This document shows positions 1-7,084 of a DNA stretch of 22,500 bases, in pieces. The position numbers were made by a program, and so were the translations under genes. The notes under the pieces were generated by a model. It saw nothing but the letters and a program-made list of their open reading frames with translations. It was not told where the DNA came from and did no database searches. The stretch comes from Cellvibrionaceae bacterium. Its GTDB lineage: Bacteria; Pseudomonadota; Gammaproteobacteria; Pseudomonadales; Cellvibrionaceae. Each line of letters starts with the position of its first letter. Positions within the stretch are counted from its first letter, which is position 1. The stretch lies in the NCBI GenBank assembly GCA_025800435.1, contig JAOXRV010000542.1, positions 1-22,500 on the forward strand, read 5' to 3'.

Positions 1-135
1 GGCAACCTTGGCACTTTTGACCATTTGCAACAGCTCATCCAAATTGGCGGCTTTGTCCTGGGCCATAGCCGTGCCCGCAGACAGCATGCCCGCTGCGGCG
101 ATGGCAATAATACGTTTGGCGAAGGTCATTTTCAT
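1..135 (-). CDS. MotA/TolQ/ExbB-family protein, TtpC-like (N-terminal fragment)
   Basis: Only the first 45 codons are inside the window; the gene continues past base 1. It begins MKMTFAKRIIAIAAAG, a basic start and hydrophobic core ending TAMA before QDKAANLDELLQ, which is a cleavable signal peptide. An ExbB-like protein with a signal peptide and a following LDELLQ-type helix is typical of TtpC, the extra component of Vibrio/Shewanella TonB2 systems. There it works in the inner membrane and periplasm with ExbB2-ExbD2-TonB2 to energise outer-membrane uptake. The ATG shares an ATGA overlap with the stop of the upstream DUF3450 gene, so translation is probably coupled. The proton-channel domain lies outside the window, so the family call rests on the N-terminus and the DUF3450 neighbour. 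Confidence 0.7.
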   Translation of the reverse strand, partial: MKMTFAKRIIAIAAAGMLSAGTAMAQDKAANLDELLQMVKSAKVA

Positions 136-917
136 TGTGCAGCCTCCGGAGCCAGAATGGGTAGATCCATGATATCGATAGTCGCTTGTTTCTTGGCAAT
201 CTTAATGCCTTTGAGGATAGCGGCGCGGTAATCGCCGGAGTCGATAGACTCCCACTGGCCAGAGGCCTTATTGTAAGCACCAGACTTCTCGGTATCGGTG
301 GTTTGATACATCAGCGCGATGCGACCAACGCGGAGAATATTAACCTCACGCTCTTGACCGTCGATCTGCAGGGTATCTTTATAGGTGTCGATCTTGCGGC
401 CGTACTCGGTCTCGATCTTGTAGGCTTCCAGTACCTGACGGAACTTCTCAGCCACAGAGATATCCGCGCGCTCCTGGTTGTCCTTCAGCATCTGCAGGCG
501 CTCTTGACGCTCAGCCACGTGGAAGGGGGCATCCAGGTTTACGAACTGATCCAGAGCTTCCAGCATGCGCAGGATAAGGGGCTGGATCTGACGCTCCATT
601 ACCGTAACCTGCTCGATGGAGCCAGTCAGATTGTTGATTACCTCAAGCTGGCTGGCGATTTGCTTTTCCAGCTGCTTGTTGTAAACCCGCAGGCCTTCGA
701 TCTGTTTGTTTACGGTTTTAAAGTCTTGTAGCAAGCCTTGGGTCTGCTCGGCGATCTTATCGATTTTTTGCTGAGACTGAGCCCCGGACTGGGCTTTGGC
801 CTGGCCAACTTTCAAGATGGCATCAATGGTTTGATCTGCTTGGGCGGCACTCCCCATGAGCGCGCCGGCAGAAAGCACGGTGGACAGCGCCACGGCTTTC
901 AATCGCTGCTTCTTCAT
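132..917 (-). CDS. DUF3450 family periplasmic coiled-coil protein
   Basis: A 261-residue protein with a signal peptide (KK near the start, hydrophobic core, likely cleavage after AQA at residue 27). The mature part, roughly residues 30-120, is rich in Gln, Lys, Glu and Leu in heptad-like order and should form a long coiled coil. A mixed C-terminal region follows with WESIDSGDYRAAILKGIKIA. This matches DUF3450, whose members are usually the first gene of TonB2-type operons (DUF3450, TtpC, ExbB, ExbD, TonB, TPR protein). The molecular role is unproven; a periplasmic scaffold for the TonB complex is a reasonable inference. A purine-rich site (GGGGGA) lies 4 bases before the ATG. The downstream ExbB-like gene overlaps by 4 bases. 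Confidence 0.85.
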   Translation of the reverse strand: MKKQRLKAVALSTVLSAGALMGSAAQADQTIDAILKVGQAKAQSGAQSQQKIDKIAEQTQGLLQDFKTVNKQIEGLRVYNKQLEKQIASQLEVINNLTGSIEQVTVMERQIQPLILRMLEALDQFVNLDAPFHVAERQERLQMLKDNQERADISVAEKFRQVLEAYKIETEYGRKIDTYKDTLQIDGQEREVNILRVGRIALMYQTTDTEKSGAYNKASGQWESIDSGDYRAAILKGIKIAKKQATIDIMDLPILAPEAAQ

Positions 918-1244
918 AATTCCCCCAACTCGGGTGCTTCTTTCAACTGAGTTTGCGACATTCTCTAACCGGCCTATGGTTTCTTATAATCTTGGTTTCT
1001 TATAATTCCCATTTGCCGGAGCCAAGAGTGCGCCATTGTAATAACAGGCTGGAGTAACATTCAACGGTTAATCCGAGCCCTTGTTCAATTGTGTAGTACA
1101 GTATCACCAAGGTAACACTCGCGCCACTTATAATCGGGGAATACGGTAACATATAAATTAAATGTGTCACAGGCCCCATAAACCAAGGAATAGTGGCTAT
1201 AACTTAAACAATCTTAAGGCGCTGCTCAAGTTTCAACCAAAAGC
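918..1244. other. Non-coding gap between folA and the DUF3450 operon
   Basis: About 330 bases without a credible gene. It is AT-richer than its surroundings. It should hold the end of the folA transcript and the promoter of the DUF3450/TtpC operon. On the minus strand the octamer ATTATAAG occurs three times (983-990, 999-1006, 1127-1134), each able to act as a -10-like box. A TTGGCT about 15 bases upstream of the second copy is the best -35 candidate. I see no clear rho-independent terminator for folA and no convincing Fur box. Confidence 0.5.
978..1006. repeat. 16-bp-period tandem repeat
   Basis: The 13-mer ggtttcttataat occurs at 978-990 and again at 994-1006, a 16-base period with two full copies. 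It sits about 60-90 bases upstream of the DUF3450 start codon. It could be duplicated promoter or regulator-binding DNA or a small slippage duplication. Confidence 0.7.
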
Positions 1245-1754
1245 CTAGTTGTCCCCAGAAGTAACACGCTCTAATACACAGAAGGCGTAATCATAGGGGT
1301 TGCGCTCACAGGCGGCATACTGCTCGCACGCCACTTGCCGCCACTGCTGTGGCGCCAGCTCGGGGAAAAAGGCATCCCCCTCTAGCTCACAGGCAACCCG
1401 GGTCAGGTAGATTCGCTCGGCCAGAGGCAGCGCCTGTCGATAGATTTCGGCACCGCCAATAACCATAAGTTCAGCTTGATTTGGTTCTGCCGCGGCCGCC
1501 GCAATCGCCGACTCTACATCGTGCACCACGGTCACGCCCTCGCGCTGCCAATTGTGCTGACGAGTGATAACTATGTTGTGGCGGCCGGGAAGCGGGCGCC
1601 CGATGGACTCAAAAGTTTTGCGCCCCATCACAATCGGTTTACCCATAGTGATGCGCTTAAAGTACTTTAAGTCTTCGGGCAGGTGCCAGGGCAGTTCATT
1701 GTCAACCCCGATCACATTATTCTGGGCCGCAGCCACCACCAAACAAAGTTTCAC
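1245..1754 (-). CDS. folA: Dihydrofolate reductase
   Basis: NADPH-dependent reduction of dihydrofolate to tetrahydrofolate in the cytoplasm, regenerating the cofactor oxidised by thymidylate synthase. The protein is 169 residues, close to the usual 160-170. The N-terminus has the family pattern VIGVDNELPWHLPEDLKYFK, with the catalytic acid at Asp28. Then come MGRKTFESIGRPLPGR (NADPH/folate binding) and VIGGAEIYRQALP (the GG cis-peptide region). The start is a GTG preceded by a strong AGAAGGAGG site, which fixes it. It lies 24 bases downstream of thyA on the same strand, and the pair is very probably one transcript. Nothing in the active-site motifs looks unusual. Confidence 0.97.
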   Translation of the reverse strand: MKLCLVVAAAQNNVIGVDNELPWHLPEDLKYFKRITMGKPIVMGRKTFESIGRPLPGRHNIVITRQHNWQREGVTVVHDVESAIAAAAAEPNQAELMVIGGAEIYRQALPLAERIYLTRVACELEGDAFFPELAPQQWRQVACEQYAACERNPYDYAFCVLERVTSGDN

Positions 1755-1778
1755 AGAGCCTCCTTCTGTATACGTGAC

Positions 1779-2612
1779 TTAAATGGCCACCGGGGCAGCG
1801 ATATGGGGATCGGGGTTGTAGCCTTGCAACTCAAAGTCTTCAAACTTAAAGCCAAAAATATCTTTAACCTCGGGGTTAATTTCCATCTTAGGTAAAGGCT
1901 TAGGCTGGCGCTGCAATTGTGTTTCAACCTGCTCGGCATGGTTGGAATAAAGATGGGCATCACCAAAAGTGTGAATAAAATCCCCGGGCGCCAGATCGCA
2001 AACTTGAGCCACCATCATGGTCAGCAAAGCATAGGAGGCAATATTAAACGGCACCCCCAAAAAAATATCAGCACTGCGCTGGTACAGCTGGCAGGAGAGT
2101 TTTCCGTCTGCCACATAAAACTGGAACATAGTGTGGCAGGGCGCCAGCGCCATGCGACCCTCGGCCACATTGGCCTGGGGACCAATGCTTTCATCGGGCA
2201 GCTGCGCCGGGTTCCAGGCAGAAATAATCAAGCGGCGCGAATCGGGCTTGGTTTTAATCATCTCGATCAACTGGCTAATCTGGTCGATAGATTCGCCACT
2301 GGGCGCGGGCCAGCTGCGCCATTGGTAGCCGTATACAGGGCCCAAATCGCCCTCGGGGCTGGCCCATTCATCCCAGATGCTAACCCCATTTTGTTTTAAA
2401 TAAGCAGTGTTGGTATCGCCATTCAAAAACCACAACAGCTCGTGCACAATAGATTTTAAGTGACACTTTTTAGTGGTTACCAGAGGAAAGCCCTCGGCCA
2501 AATCAAAGCGCATTTGATAGCCAAAAACACTTTGGGTGCCGGTGCCGGTGCGGTCACTTTTAAAACTGCCTGTATCGCGCACATGGCGCATTAAATCAAG
2601 ATACTGTTTCAT
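1779..2612 (-). CDS. thyA: Thymidylate synthase
   Basis: Converts dUMP to dTMP with methylenetetrahydrofolate, producing dihydrofolate for FolA. The 277-residue sequence has the Arg loop (SDRTGTGT), WDEWA, the catalytic Cys159 in ALAPCHTMFQFYV, the phosphate-binding YQRSAD, and GDAHLYSNH. It is 13 residues longer than the 264-residue E. coli enzyme. The extra residues lie in one block between SAWNPAQLP and MALAPCH, just before the active-site Cys. The ATG has only a weak ribosome-binding site, 27 bases below the lgt stop, which suggests coupling to lgt translation. The lgt-thyA-folA order is common in Pseudomonas and relatives. Confidence 0.97.
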   Translation of the reverse strand: MKQYLDLMRHVRDTGSFKSDRTGTGTQSVFGYQMRFDLAEGFPLVTTKKCHLKSIVHELLWFLNGDTNTAYLKQNGVSIWDEWASPEGDLGPVYGYQWRSWPAPSGESIDQISQLIEMIKTKPDSRRLIISAWNPAQLPDESIGPQANVAEGRMALAPCHTMFQFYVADGKLSCQLYQRSADIFLGVPFNIASYALLTMMVAQVCDLAPGDFIHTFGDAHLYSNHAEQVETQLQRQPKPLPKMEINPEVKDIFGFKFEDFELQGYNPDPHIAAPVAI

Positions 2613-2639
2613 TTTATTCGCTATATTTTTGAATCAACT

Positions 2640-3464
2640 TTATTGCTTAACGGGCTCGCGCTGGGTACCGGCATCAGAGTCTTGCAACAGCGCCCAGAGT
2701 ATTAGCCCTAAACCGGCGACAATCATCGGCAGCGATAGCACCTGGCCCCGACTCATCCAGCCCATCAGCAACTGATCGACAAGATGGGCATCGGGCTCGC
2801 GCACAAACTCCACCACAAAGCGGAAACAGCCGTATAACACCAAAAAGGTGCCACTGAGCAGCCCCCGAGGCTGAGGCTTGCGCGACAGCCAAAACAATAC
2901 AAAAAATAAAACCAAGCCCTCTAAAAATGCCTGGTACAACTGCGAGGGGTGGCGCGGCAACTGCTCGGGGTCGCGCGGAAAAATCATCGCCCAGGGCGCC
3001 GTAGGGTCGGTGGCCCGGCCCCATAATTCCTGGCCAATAAAATTGCCAAGCCGGCCAAAGCCCAGCCCCAAAGGCACCAGCGGTGCAACAAAATCACCGA
3101 GCCCCAGCAGGGTGGTTTGGGTGCGGCGGGCGTAAACCAAAATGGCCACACAAACGCCGATAAACCCACCGTGGAAAGACATACCGCCCTCCCAAATTCG
3201 GAACAGCCACAAGGGGTCAACTAGGAATTTATCGAAATGATAAAACAGCACATAACCCATGCGCCCGCCCAGAATCACACCAAAGGCGCCATACATAATT
3301 AGGTCTTCAACCTGCTTGGGCTGCAGTGGCGTATCGGGCCTGCGCGCGCGCATCATGCCCAAAAACCAGGCGGCAGCAAAGGCCAGCAAATACATAATGC
3401 CGTACCAGTGTACCTTGAGCGGGCCCAGTGCAAAGGCCACCGGATCGATCTGCGGATATTCCAT
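2640..3464 (-). CDS. lgt: Prolipoprotein diacylglyceryl transferase
   Basis: Inner-membrane enzyme that moves diacylglycerol from phosphatidylglycerol to the lipobox cysteine, the first step in lipoprotein maturation. The protein has 274 residues and about seven hydrophobic segments. Signature parts are visible: VHWYGIMYLLAF near the N-terminus, the invariant GGMSFHGGFIG with the essential His, GRLGNFIGQELWG with the Lgt-signature Arg/Asn, and RHPSQLYQAFLEG. It ends with RFVVEFVREPD and a last membrane helix. Its substrates probably include the FKBP, LEA-2 and DUF2959 lipoproteins in this window. It lies between the TauE-family gene (33-base gap) and thyA on the same strand, so these four genes look like one operon. 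Confidence 0.97.
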   Translation of the reverse strand: MEYPQIDPVAFALGPLKVHWYGIMYLLAFAAAWFLGMMRARRPDTPLQPKQVEDLIMYGAFGVILGGRMGYVLFYHFDKFLVDPLWLFRIWEGGMSFHGGFIGVCVAILVYARRTQTTLLGLGDFVAPLVPLGLGFGRLGNFIGQELWGRATDPTAPWAMIFPRDPEQLPRHPSQLYQAFLEGLVLFFVLFWLSRKPQPRGLLSGTFLVLYGCFRFVVEFVREPDAHLVDQLLMGWMSRGQVLSLPMIVAGLGLILWALLQDSDAGTQREPVKQ

Positions 3465-3497
3465 AATGTGAACTAAACCCTGTTTTTTAGGCGTGCG

Positions 3498-4301
3498 TTA
3501 AAACAGCGCCATAATACCACTTAGTAAGAAATTCAGCCCCACCAGGCACAATAAGGTGGCAAAGCTGCGCTGCAACAGCTGGGGTGACAGCCTATGGGCC
3601 AACATCGCGCCATAGCGCGCAAAAATTGTACTAAACACAGCTATGCCCAGCAGCGCCGGCCAGTAGATATAACCAATGGCATCAGCGGGTAAATCGGTAC
3701 GGCCGATGCCGCCGTAGGCAAAACTGAGCGCCCCCACCAAGGCGATGGGAAAACCCAGCGCCGCCGCCGAGGCCACCGCGCGCTGGGCCTGAACCCCGCG
3801 GCCACTTAAAAACGGCACGGTTAGCGAGCCCCCGCCAATACCAAAAATGGCCGAGGCCCAACCAATTAGTGCCGACACCGGCACCAACAACATGGCCCCC
3901 AAGCTTTTGGCCTCTACCTCTAGCTTGGCCTTGCGCCACATTTTTATGGCGGTATAAAGTGCAAAAGTACCGATAATCAGCTGTAAGTGCTCGCCCTTGA
4001 GCAACACCGCGGTCACCCCCCCAAACCAACTGCCAATAGCGATACCCGGCACCATGGTGCGCACCAGGGCCCAGTCTACCGCGCCTTTTTTATGATGGGT
4101 CCAAATAGAGCTGACCGAGGTGGCAACAATACAGGCCAGCGAGGTGCCGATAGCCATATGCATCATGGCTTCCGGTGCAAAGCCCAGCAGGCCAAAGCTG
4201 TAGGCCAGCACCGGCACTATAATAATGCCGCCGCCAACCCCAAATAAGCCGGCAATCAGGCCGGCACAAACCCCCAACAGGGAATAAATAAGCAATAACA
4301 A
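3498..4301 (-). CDS. TauE/SafE (DUF81) family membrane transporter
   Basis: A 267-residue integral membrane protein with about eight hydrophobic segments in two halves. Each half starts with a glycine-rich repeat (GLFGVGGGIIIVPVL near residue 20; AIFGIGGGSLTVPFLSG near 155), the hallmark of the TauE/SafE family. Members export or import sulfite, sulfoacetate or related anions, or are unassigned; the substrate here cannot be read from sequence. The start is TTG, chosen because GGGAG lies 7 bases upstream and the hydrophobic helix begins at once; a second TTG two codons later is possible. It is the first gene of the probable TauE-lgt-thyA-folA operon, an arrangement also known in Pseudomonas. 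Confidence 0.88.
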   Translation of the reverse strand: MLLLIYSLLGVCAGLIAGLFGVGGGIIIVPVLAYSFGLLGFAPEAMMHMAIGTSLACIVATSVSSIWTHHKKGAVDWALVRTMVPGIAIGSWFGGVTAVLLKGEHLQLIIGTFALYTAIKMWRKAKLEVEAKSLGAMLLVPVSALIGWASAIFGIGGGSLTVPFLSGRGVQAQRAVASAAALGFPIALVGALSFAYGGIGRTDLPADAIGYIYWPALLGIAVFSTIFARYGAMLAHRLSPQLLQRSFATLLCLVGLNFLLSGIMALF

Positions 4302-4417
4302 TGTAAATCTCCCAAAGCCTCTGTCGCGGGGGCCACCATTATGGGGGGCAAACTGTCCTCAAACAATGGCGTTCTGCTAAACTCCGGGCATTGCCAAGCC
4401 CCTTGATAGGAACCTCT

Positions 4418-5188
4418 ATGTGCCTGATTTTATTTCGCTTTGCCCCGGGCACTGAACTGCCGCTGGTGGTGGCCGCCAACCGCGACGAGGCCTATGCCCG
4501 GCCCACCGCCAAGGCGAGCTTTTGGGGCCGCGAGCAACAGATTCTGGCCGGGCGCGACCTGCAAGCCGGAGGCAGTTGGCTGGGGGTTGATAGGCGCGGC
4601 CGCTTTGCGGCAGTTACCAACTTTCGAGAGGGCCAGGCCAGGCCCCACAGCGGGCCCTCTCGGGGCGAGCTGGTAGCCGGCTTTTTAGAAGGCGAGCAAA
4701 GCGCCCAGGCTTACATGGCCGAGCTGGCGACGCAGGCGGGGAATTACGCCGGCTTTAATCTGCTTATCGGCGATGCCAATGAGCTGTGGTACTTCTGTAA
4801 CAGCGAACCGGGCAGCCAGCCCCGGTCGCTCAGCCCAGGTTACTACGGTCTAAGCAATGGCCAACTGGACTGCCCCTGGCCCAAAGTCACCCTGGGTAAA
4901 AAACGCCTACAGGCCTGTATCGACTCGGGCTGCCACCGCCAAGACCTACAGCTGATACTGCTGGATGACAGCGAACACCCACCTGAACACCTACCCGATA
5001 CCGGCGTAGGGGCGGCACTGGAAAAACTGCTCAGCCCCCTTTATATCCGCAGCGAAAGCTACGGCACTCGCAGCTCCAGCCTGGTGATGCTAGAGCCTAC
5101 ACAGCTGCGCTTTGATGAGTATATCTACCCCAATGGTGACCTAGAGGCCCAGCAACACCAGCATTTTAAGATCAACCTGGCGGGCTAG
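4418..5188 (+). CDS. NRDE family protein (TANGO2-like)
   Basis: A 256-residue protein starting MCLILFRF with the defining VVAANRDEAYARPT motif at about residues 20-33. GGSWLGVDRRGRFAAVTNFRE follows at about 53-73. Bacterial NRDE proteins and eukaryotic TANGO2 share a fold related to N-terminal-nucleophile hydrolases, with Cys2 exposed if Met is removed. Their activity in bacteria is not established; TANGO2 is linked to haem trafficking and lipid metabolism. I use the ATG at 4418 rather than an in-frame TTG 27 bases upstream, because Cys2 then follows Met as in the family and ATAGGAAC supplies a ribosome-binding site. It is divergent from the TauE gene and convergent with the FKBP gene. Confidence 0.9.
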   Translation: MCLILFRFAPGTELPLVVAANRDEAYARPTAKASFWGREQQILAGRDLQAGGSWLGVDRRGRFAAVTNFREGQARPHSGPSRGELVAGFLEGEQSAQAYMAELATQAGNYAGFNLLIGDANELWYFCNSEPGSQPRSLSPGYYGLSNGQLDCPWPKVTLGKKRLQACIDSGCHRQDLQLILLDDSEHPPEHLPDTGVGAALEKLLSPLYIRSESYGTRSSSLVMLEPTQLRFDEYIYPNGDLEAQQHQHFKINLAG

Positions 5189-5267
5189 GGTAGGGCGGAA
5201 AAATTCGGCGATGCCGAGCGGCAAATAAAGGCGGAAAAATCATGTGGCATCGGTGCAGCATTAAAAC

Positions 5268-5312
5268 ACAGCCATAAAAAAGCCGCGCAGTGCGCGGCTT
5301 TTTTATGGCTGT
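5268..5312. terminator. Bidirectional rho-independent terminator
   Basis: A perfect inverted repeat with 21-bp arms (5268-5288 and 5292-5312) around the 3-base loop agt. The inner stem is gccgcgc/gcgcggc, flanked by an A-run on the left and a T-run on the right, so it works as a hairpin plus U-tract on both strands. It lies between the convergent NRDE gene (ends 5188) and FKBP gene (ends 5322) and should terminate both transcripts. Confidence 0.93.
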
Positions 5313-5321
5313 TTAATCACA

Positions 5322-6053
5322 TTAAGGATTAACTTTTAACAGCTCAATCTCAAATACTAAGGTAGCATTGGGGCCGATAACACCGCCGGTACCACCGGGG
5401 CCGTAGGCCAGCTCACTGGGAATATAAACCTTCCACTTAGCGCCCTCTTCCATCAGCTGCAATACTTCGGTCCAGCCGGGAATAACCTGGGTAACACCAA
5501 AGGTGGTCGGCTCGCCGCGGTCGACCGAGCTGTCGAACTTCTCACCATCGATCAAGGTACCGGTATAGTGAACCTGTACACTGTCTTCAGCGGTGGGCTT
5601 AGGCCCGGTGCCGGCGCTGATGACTTCATACTGCAGGCCGGATTCAGTGGTGGTGACACCCTCGCGCTTGCCGTTTTCAGCCAGGAAAGCCTGGCCCTTT
5701 TCCAGATTCTCTTTACCCGCTTTTTCGCTCTCTACACGAGCCGCCTCAATAGCCTCGTGCTGCTTGGCCATCTGCTTCTCTTGAAACTGGGCCATAACTT
5801 GCTGCATTTCTTCCTCGGAAATACGCGACTCTTTACCGGCGGCAATATCTTCTACAGCTGCGCTGATTGCGGCTGCATCCAGGGCCATATCGTCCTGCTT
5901 AAAGCGATTGGCGATATCGTAACCGAGGATATAACTTACCTTCTTGTCCATGGTATCGAGTACCAGCTCGGGGGCGGGCTGCTCGGCCTTATCGTTACAG
6001 CCCAAAACGAGCAGAGATGCCGCAGTAATGGCGGCCAGAGGGAGTTTTTTCAT
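5322..6053 (-). CDS. FKBP-type peptidyl-prolyl isomerase, Mip/FkpA-like lipoprotein
   Basis: Prolyl cis-trans isomerase and chaperone for envelope protein folding. The 243-residue sequence has a signal peptide with lipobox LVLGC (Cys19), so it should be lipid-anchored and periplasm-facing. Residues about 33-130 are helical and charged, matching the FKBP_N dimerisation domain with its long linker helix. Residues about 150-241 are the FKBP domain: VHYTGTLIDGEKFDSS (Tyr163, Phe173, Asp174), VIPGWTE (Val190, Ile191, Trp194), AYGPGG (Tyr217) and LVFEIELL (Phe234). The key pocket residues are therefore present. The start has AGGAAGG close upstream. I leave the symbol empty because FkpA, FklB and Mip relatives cannot be separated by eye. 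Confidence 0.93.
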   Translation of the reverse strand: MKKLPLAAITAASLLVLGCNDKAEQPAPELVLDTMDKKVSYILGYDIANRFKQDDMALDAAAISAAVEDIAAGKESRISEEEMQQVMAQFQEKQMAKQHEAIEAARVESEKAGKENLEKGQAFLAENGKREGVTTTESGLQYEVISAGTGPKPTAEDSVQVHYTGTLIDGEKFDSSVDRGEPTTFGVTQVIPGWTEVLQLMEEGAKWKVYIPSELAYGPGGTGGVIGPNATLVFEIELLKVNP

Positions 6054-6113
6054 TATACCTTCCTAATTTGTGGGTGGGGCACAGCCCCGAAACTGAGCAG
6101 TTTATGACTACTG

Positions 6114-6506
6114 TTATTCCTTATCGGGCAAGGGTACAGCGTTTAAGGGGGCTTGAGTAGGGCTTTTTGCCTCAAGTTCCGCTCTTACGGTCTCACTCAT
6201 CAAGTCTATATTGGGGTCGACCCAGACCTCTTCAGCCCTGCCTTTGGGGTTGGGCGTGTCCGATAAATGCCAATTGCCCTGGGCATCTTGCCAGCGGTAG
6301 GCCTTGGTTTTGCCCGCATTGGCCTCGCCAAAGACTTCGCGCTGCAGCTTAACCCACCACTGTTGCAATGTTGACTGTACCTTACCCAAGTCATCATTGA
6401 CCTGAAAATTGCTGCCGGGTTCCGGCTCATCGGCCAGGCCCACCAAATGGGGAGCAAAGGTCAGAACACCCGCAATAATTACGCACAAAATTAAAAACAC
6501 TTTCAT
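6114..6506 (-). CDS. DUF4124 domain-containing membrane-anchored protein
   Basis: A 130-residue protein with an N-terminal hydrophobic helix (MKVFLILCVIIAGVLTF), then an acidic linker and the DUF4124 pattern AYRWQDAQGNWHLSDTPNP at about residues 70-88. The Y-W-D-G-H-SDTP series is typical of this small periplasmic domain of unknown function. I start at the ATG at 6506, which has AGAGAAG about 8 bases upstream; a TTG 18 bases earlier would add MAEKLA. It lies 36 bases downstream of the TIGR02444 gene on the same strand and 60 bases upstream of the FKBP gene. Co-transcription of the three is possible. No catalytic residues are recognisable. Confidence 0.75.
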   Translation of the reverse strand: MKVFLILCVIIAGVLTFAPHLVGLADEPEPGSNFQVNDDLGKVQSTLQQWWVKLQREVFGEANAGKTKAYRWQDAQGNWHLSDTPNPKGRAEEVWVDPNIDLMSETVRAELEAKSPTQAPLNAVPLPDKE

Positions 6507-6542
6507 CGCTAGCTTCTCTGCCAAGTGCGCCTGTGACTAAAA

Positions 6543-7055
6543 TCAGGCGCTCATTCGTTGGATTAGTCGCTCAAACAGCGCATCCCTGGGTTCAAGTGTA
6601 ACCGCCACTGCCGGCCCTGTCCCCCCCGCCAGCCCCAGCGCCTCGGCATAGGCCTTTAGATTATGGCGCAGCAAAGCGGCACCGAGCGGCTCTGCAGTTT
6701 CCGGCCAGCTCTGCTGCAAGCGAAACAGCTGATCCTGCTGCCAGCGCTCAAGGCCCAATTCCAGCGCCTTGGCCTGCTCGTATAACCGTGCCTCAGGGTG
6801 CTGTTTTAAGCGCCGCCGCAGTGCCCGCAAGGGCAATAGATACGCCTGCTGGCCCTCGGCAATAACCGCCCTAGCCCGGCACAGCTGCACCGCGCTAAGG
6901 CGCTTGCCGCAGCTGCCAGCCCATAAGCATAGCAGCAGTATATTGACCTCGGCCTGCCAGTCATCCTGTAGCGCCAACAGTGTATCGGCCACCCCTGGAC
7001 GGGCGTAGCAATTGAGGCTGTATTGCCACAGCAAATTTGGCGTTGAGTCTGTCAT
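6543..7055 (-). CDS. TIGR02444 family protein
   Basis: A 170-residue soluble protein. The N-terminus has the family pattern LLWQYSLNCYARPGVADTLLALQDDWQAEVNILLLCLWAG, seen at residues 9-48, followed by mostly helical sequence rich in Leu, Arg and Gln. TIGR02444 (COG5589) proteins occur across gammaproteobacteria, often beside a YheS-type ABC-F gene as here. Their function is unknown. The gene is divergent from the ABC-F gene with only 29 bases between the two start codons, so both promoters must overlap the neighbouring coding sequence. The ribosome-binding site is weak (AAAGA adjacent to the ATG). Confidence 0.85.
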   Translation of the reverse strand: MTDSTPNLLWQYSLNCYARPGVADTLLALQDDWQAEVNILLLCLWAGSCGKRLSAVQLCRARAVIAEGQQAYLLPLRALRRRLKQHPEARLYEQAKALELGLERWQQDQLFRLQQSWPETAEPLGAALLRHNLKAYAEALGLAGGTGPAVAVTLEPRDALFERLIQRMSA

Positions 7056-7077
7056 TCTTTAGCTGCCCCAGTACAAT
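7049..7077 (+). promoter_or_regulatory. Candidate promoter of the ABC-F gene
   Basis: CTGTCA (7049-7054; 4 of 6 matches to TTGACA), a 17-base spacer, then TACAAT (7072-7077; 5 of 6 matches to TATAAT). Transcription would begin about base 7084, at the ATG itself (7085), giving a leaderless or nearly leaderless message. The -35 lies inside the start of the divergent TIGR02444 gene. This is a by-eye prediction. Confidence 0.4.
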
Positions 7078-7084
7078 AGCGGCC

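Noticed and set aside
186..731. Plus-strand open frame opposite the DUF3450 gene
   Set aside because: Shadow frame of a gene with a clear signal peptide and family match.
5206..5218. Small hairpin tcggc-gat-gccga after the NRDE gene
   Set aside because: A 5-bp stem without a T-run; the strong terminator at 5268-5312 explains transcript ending.
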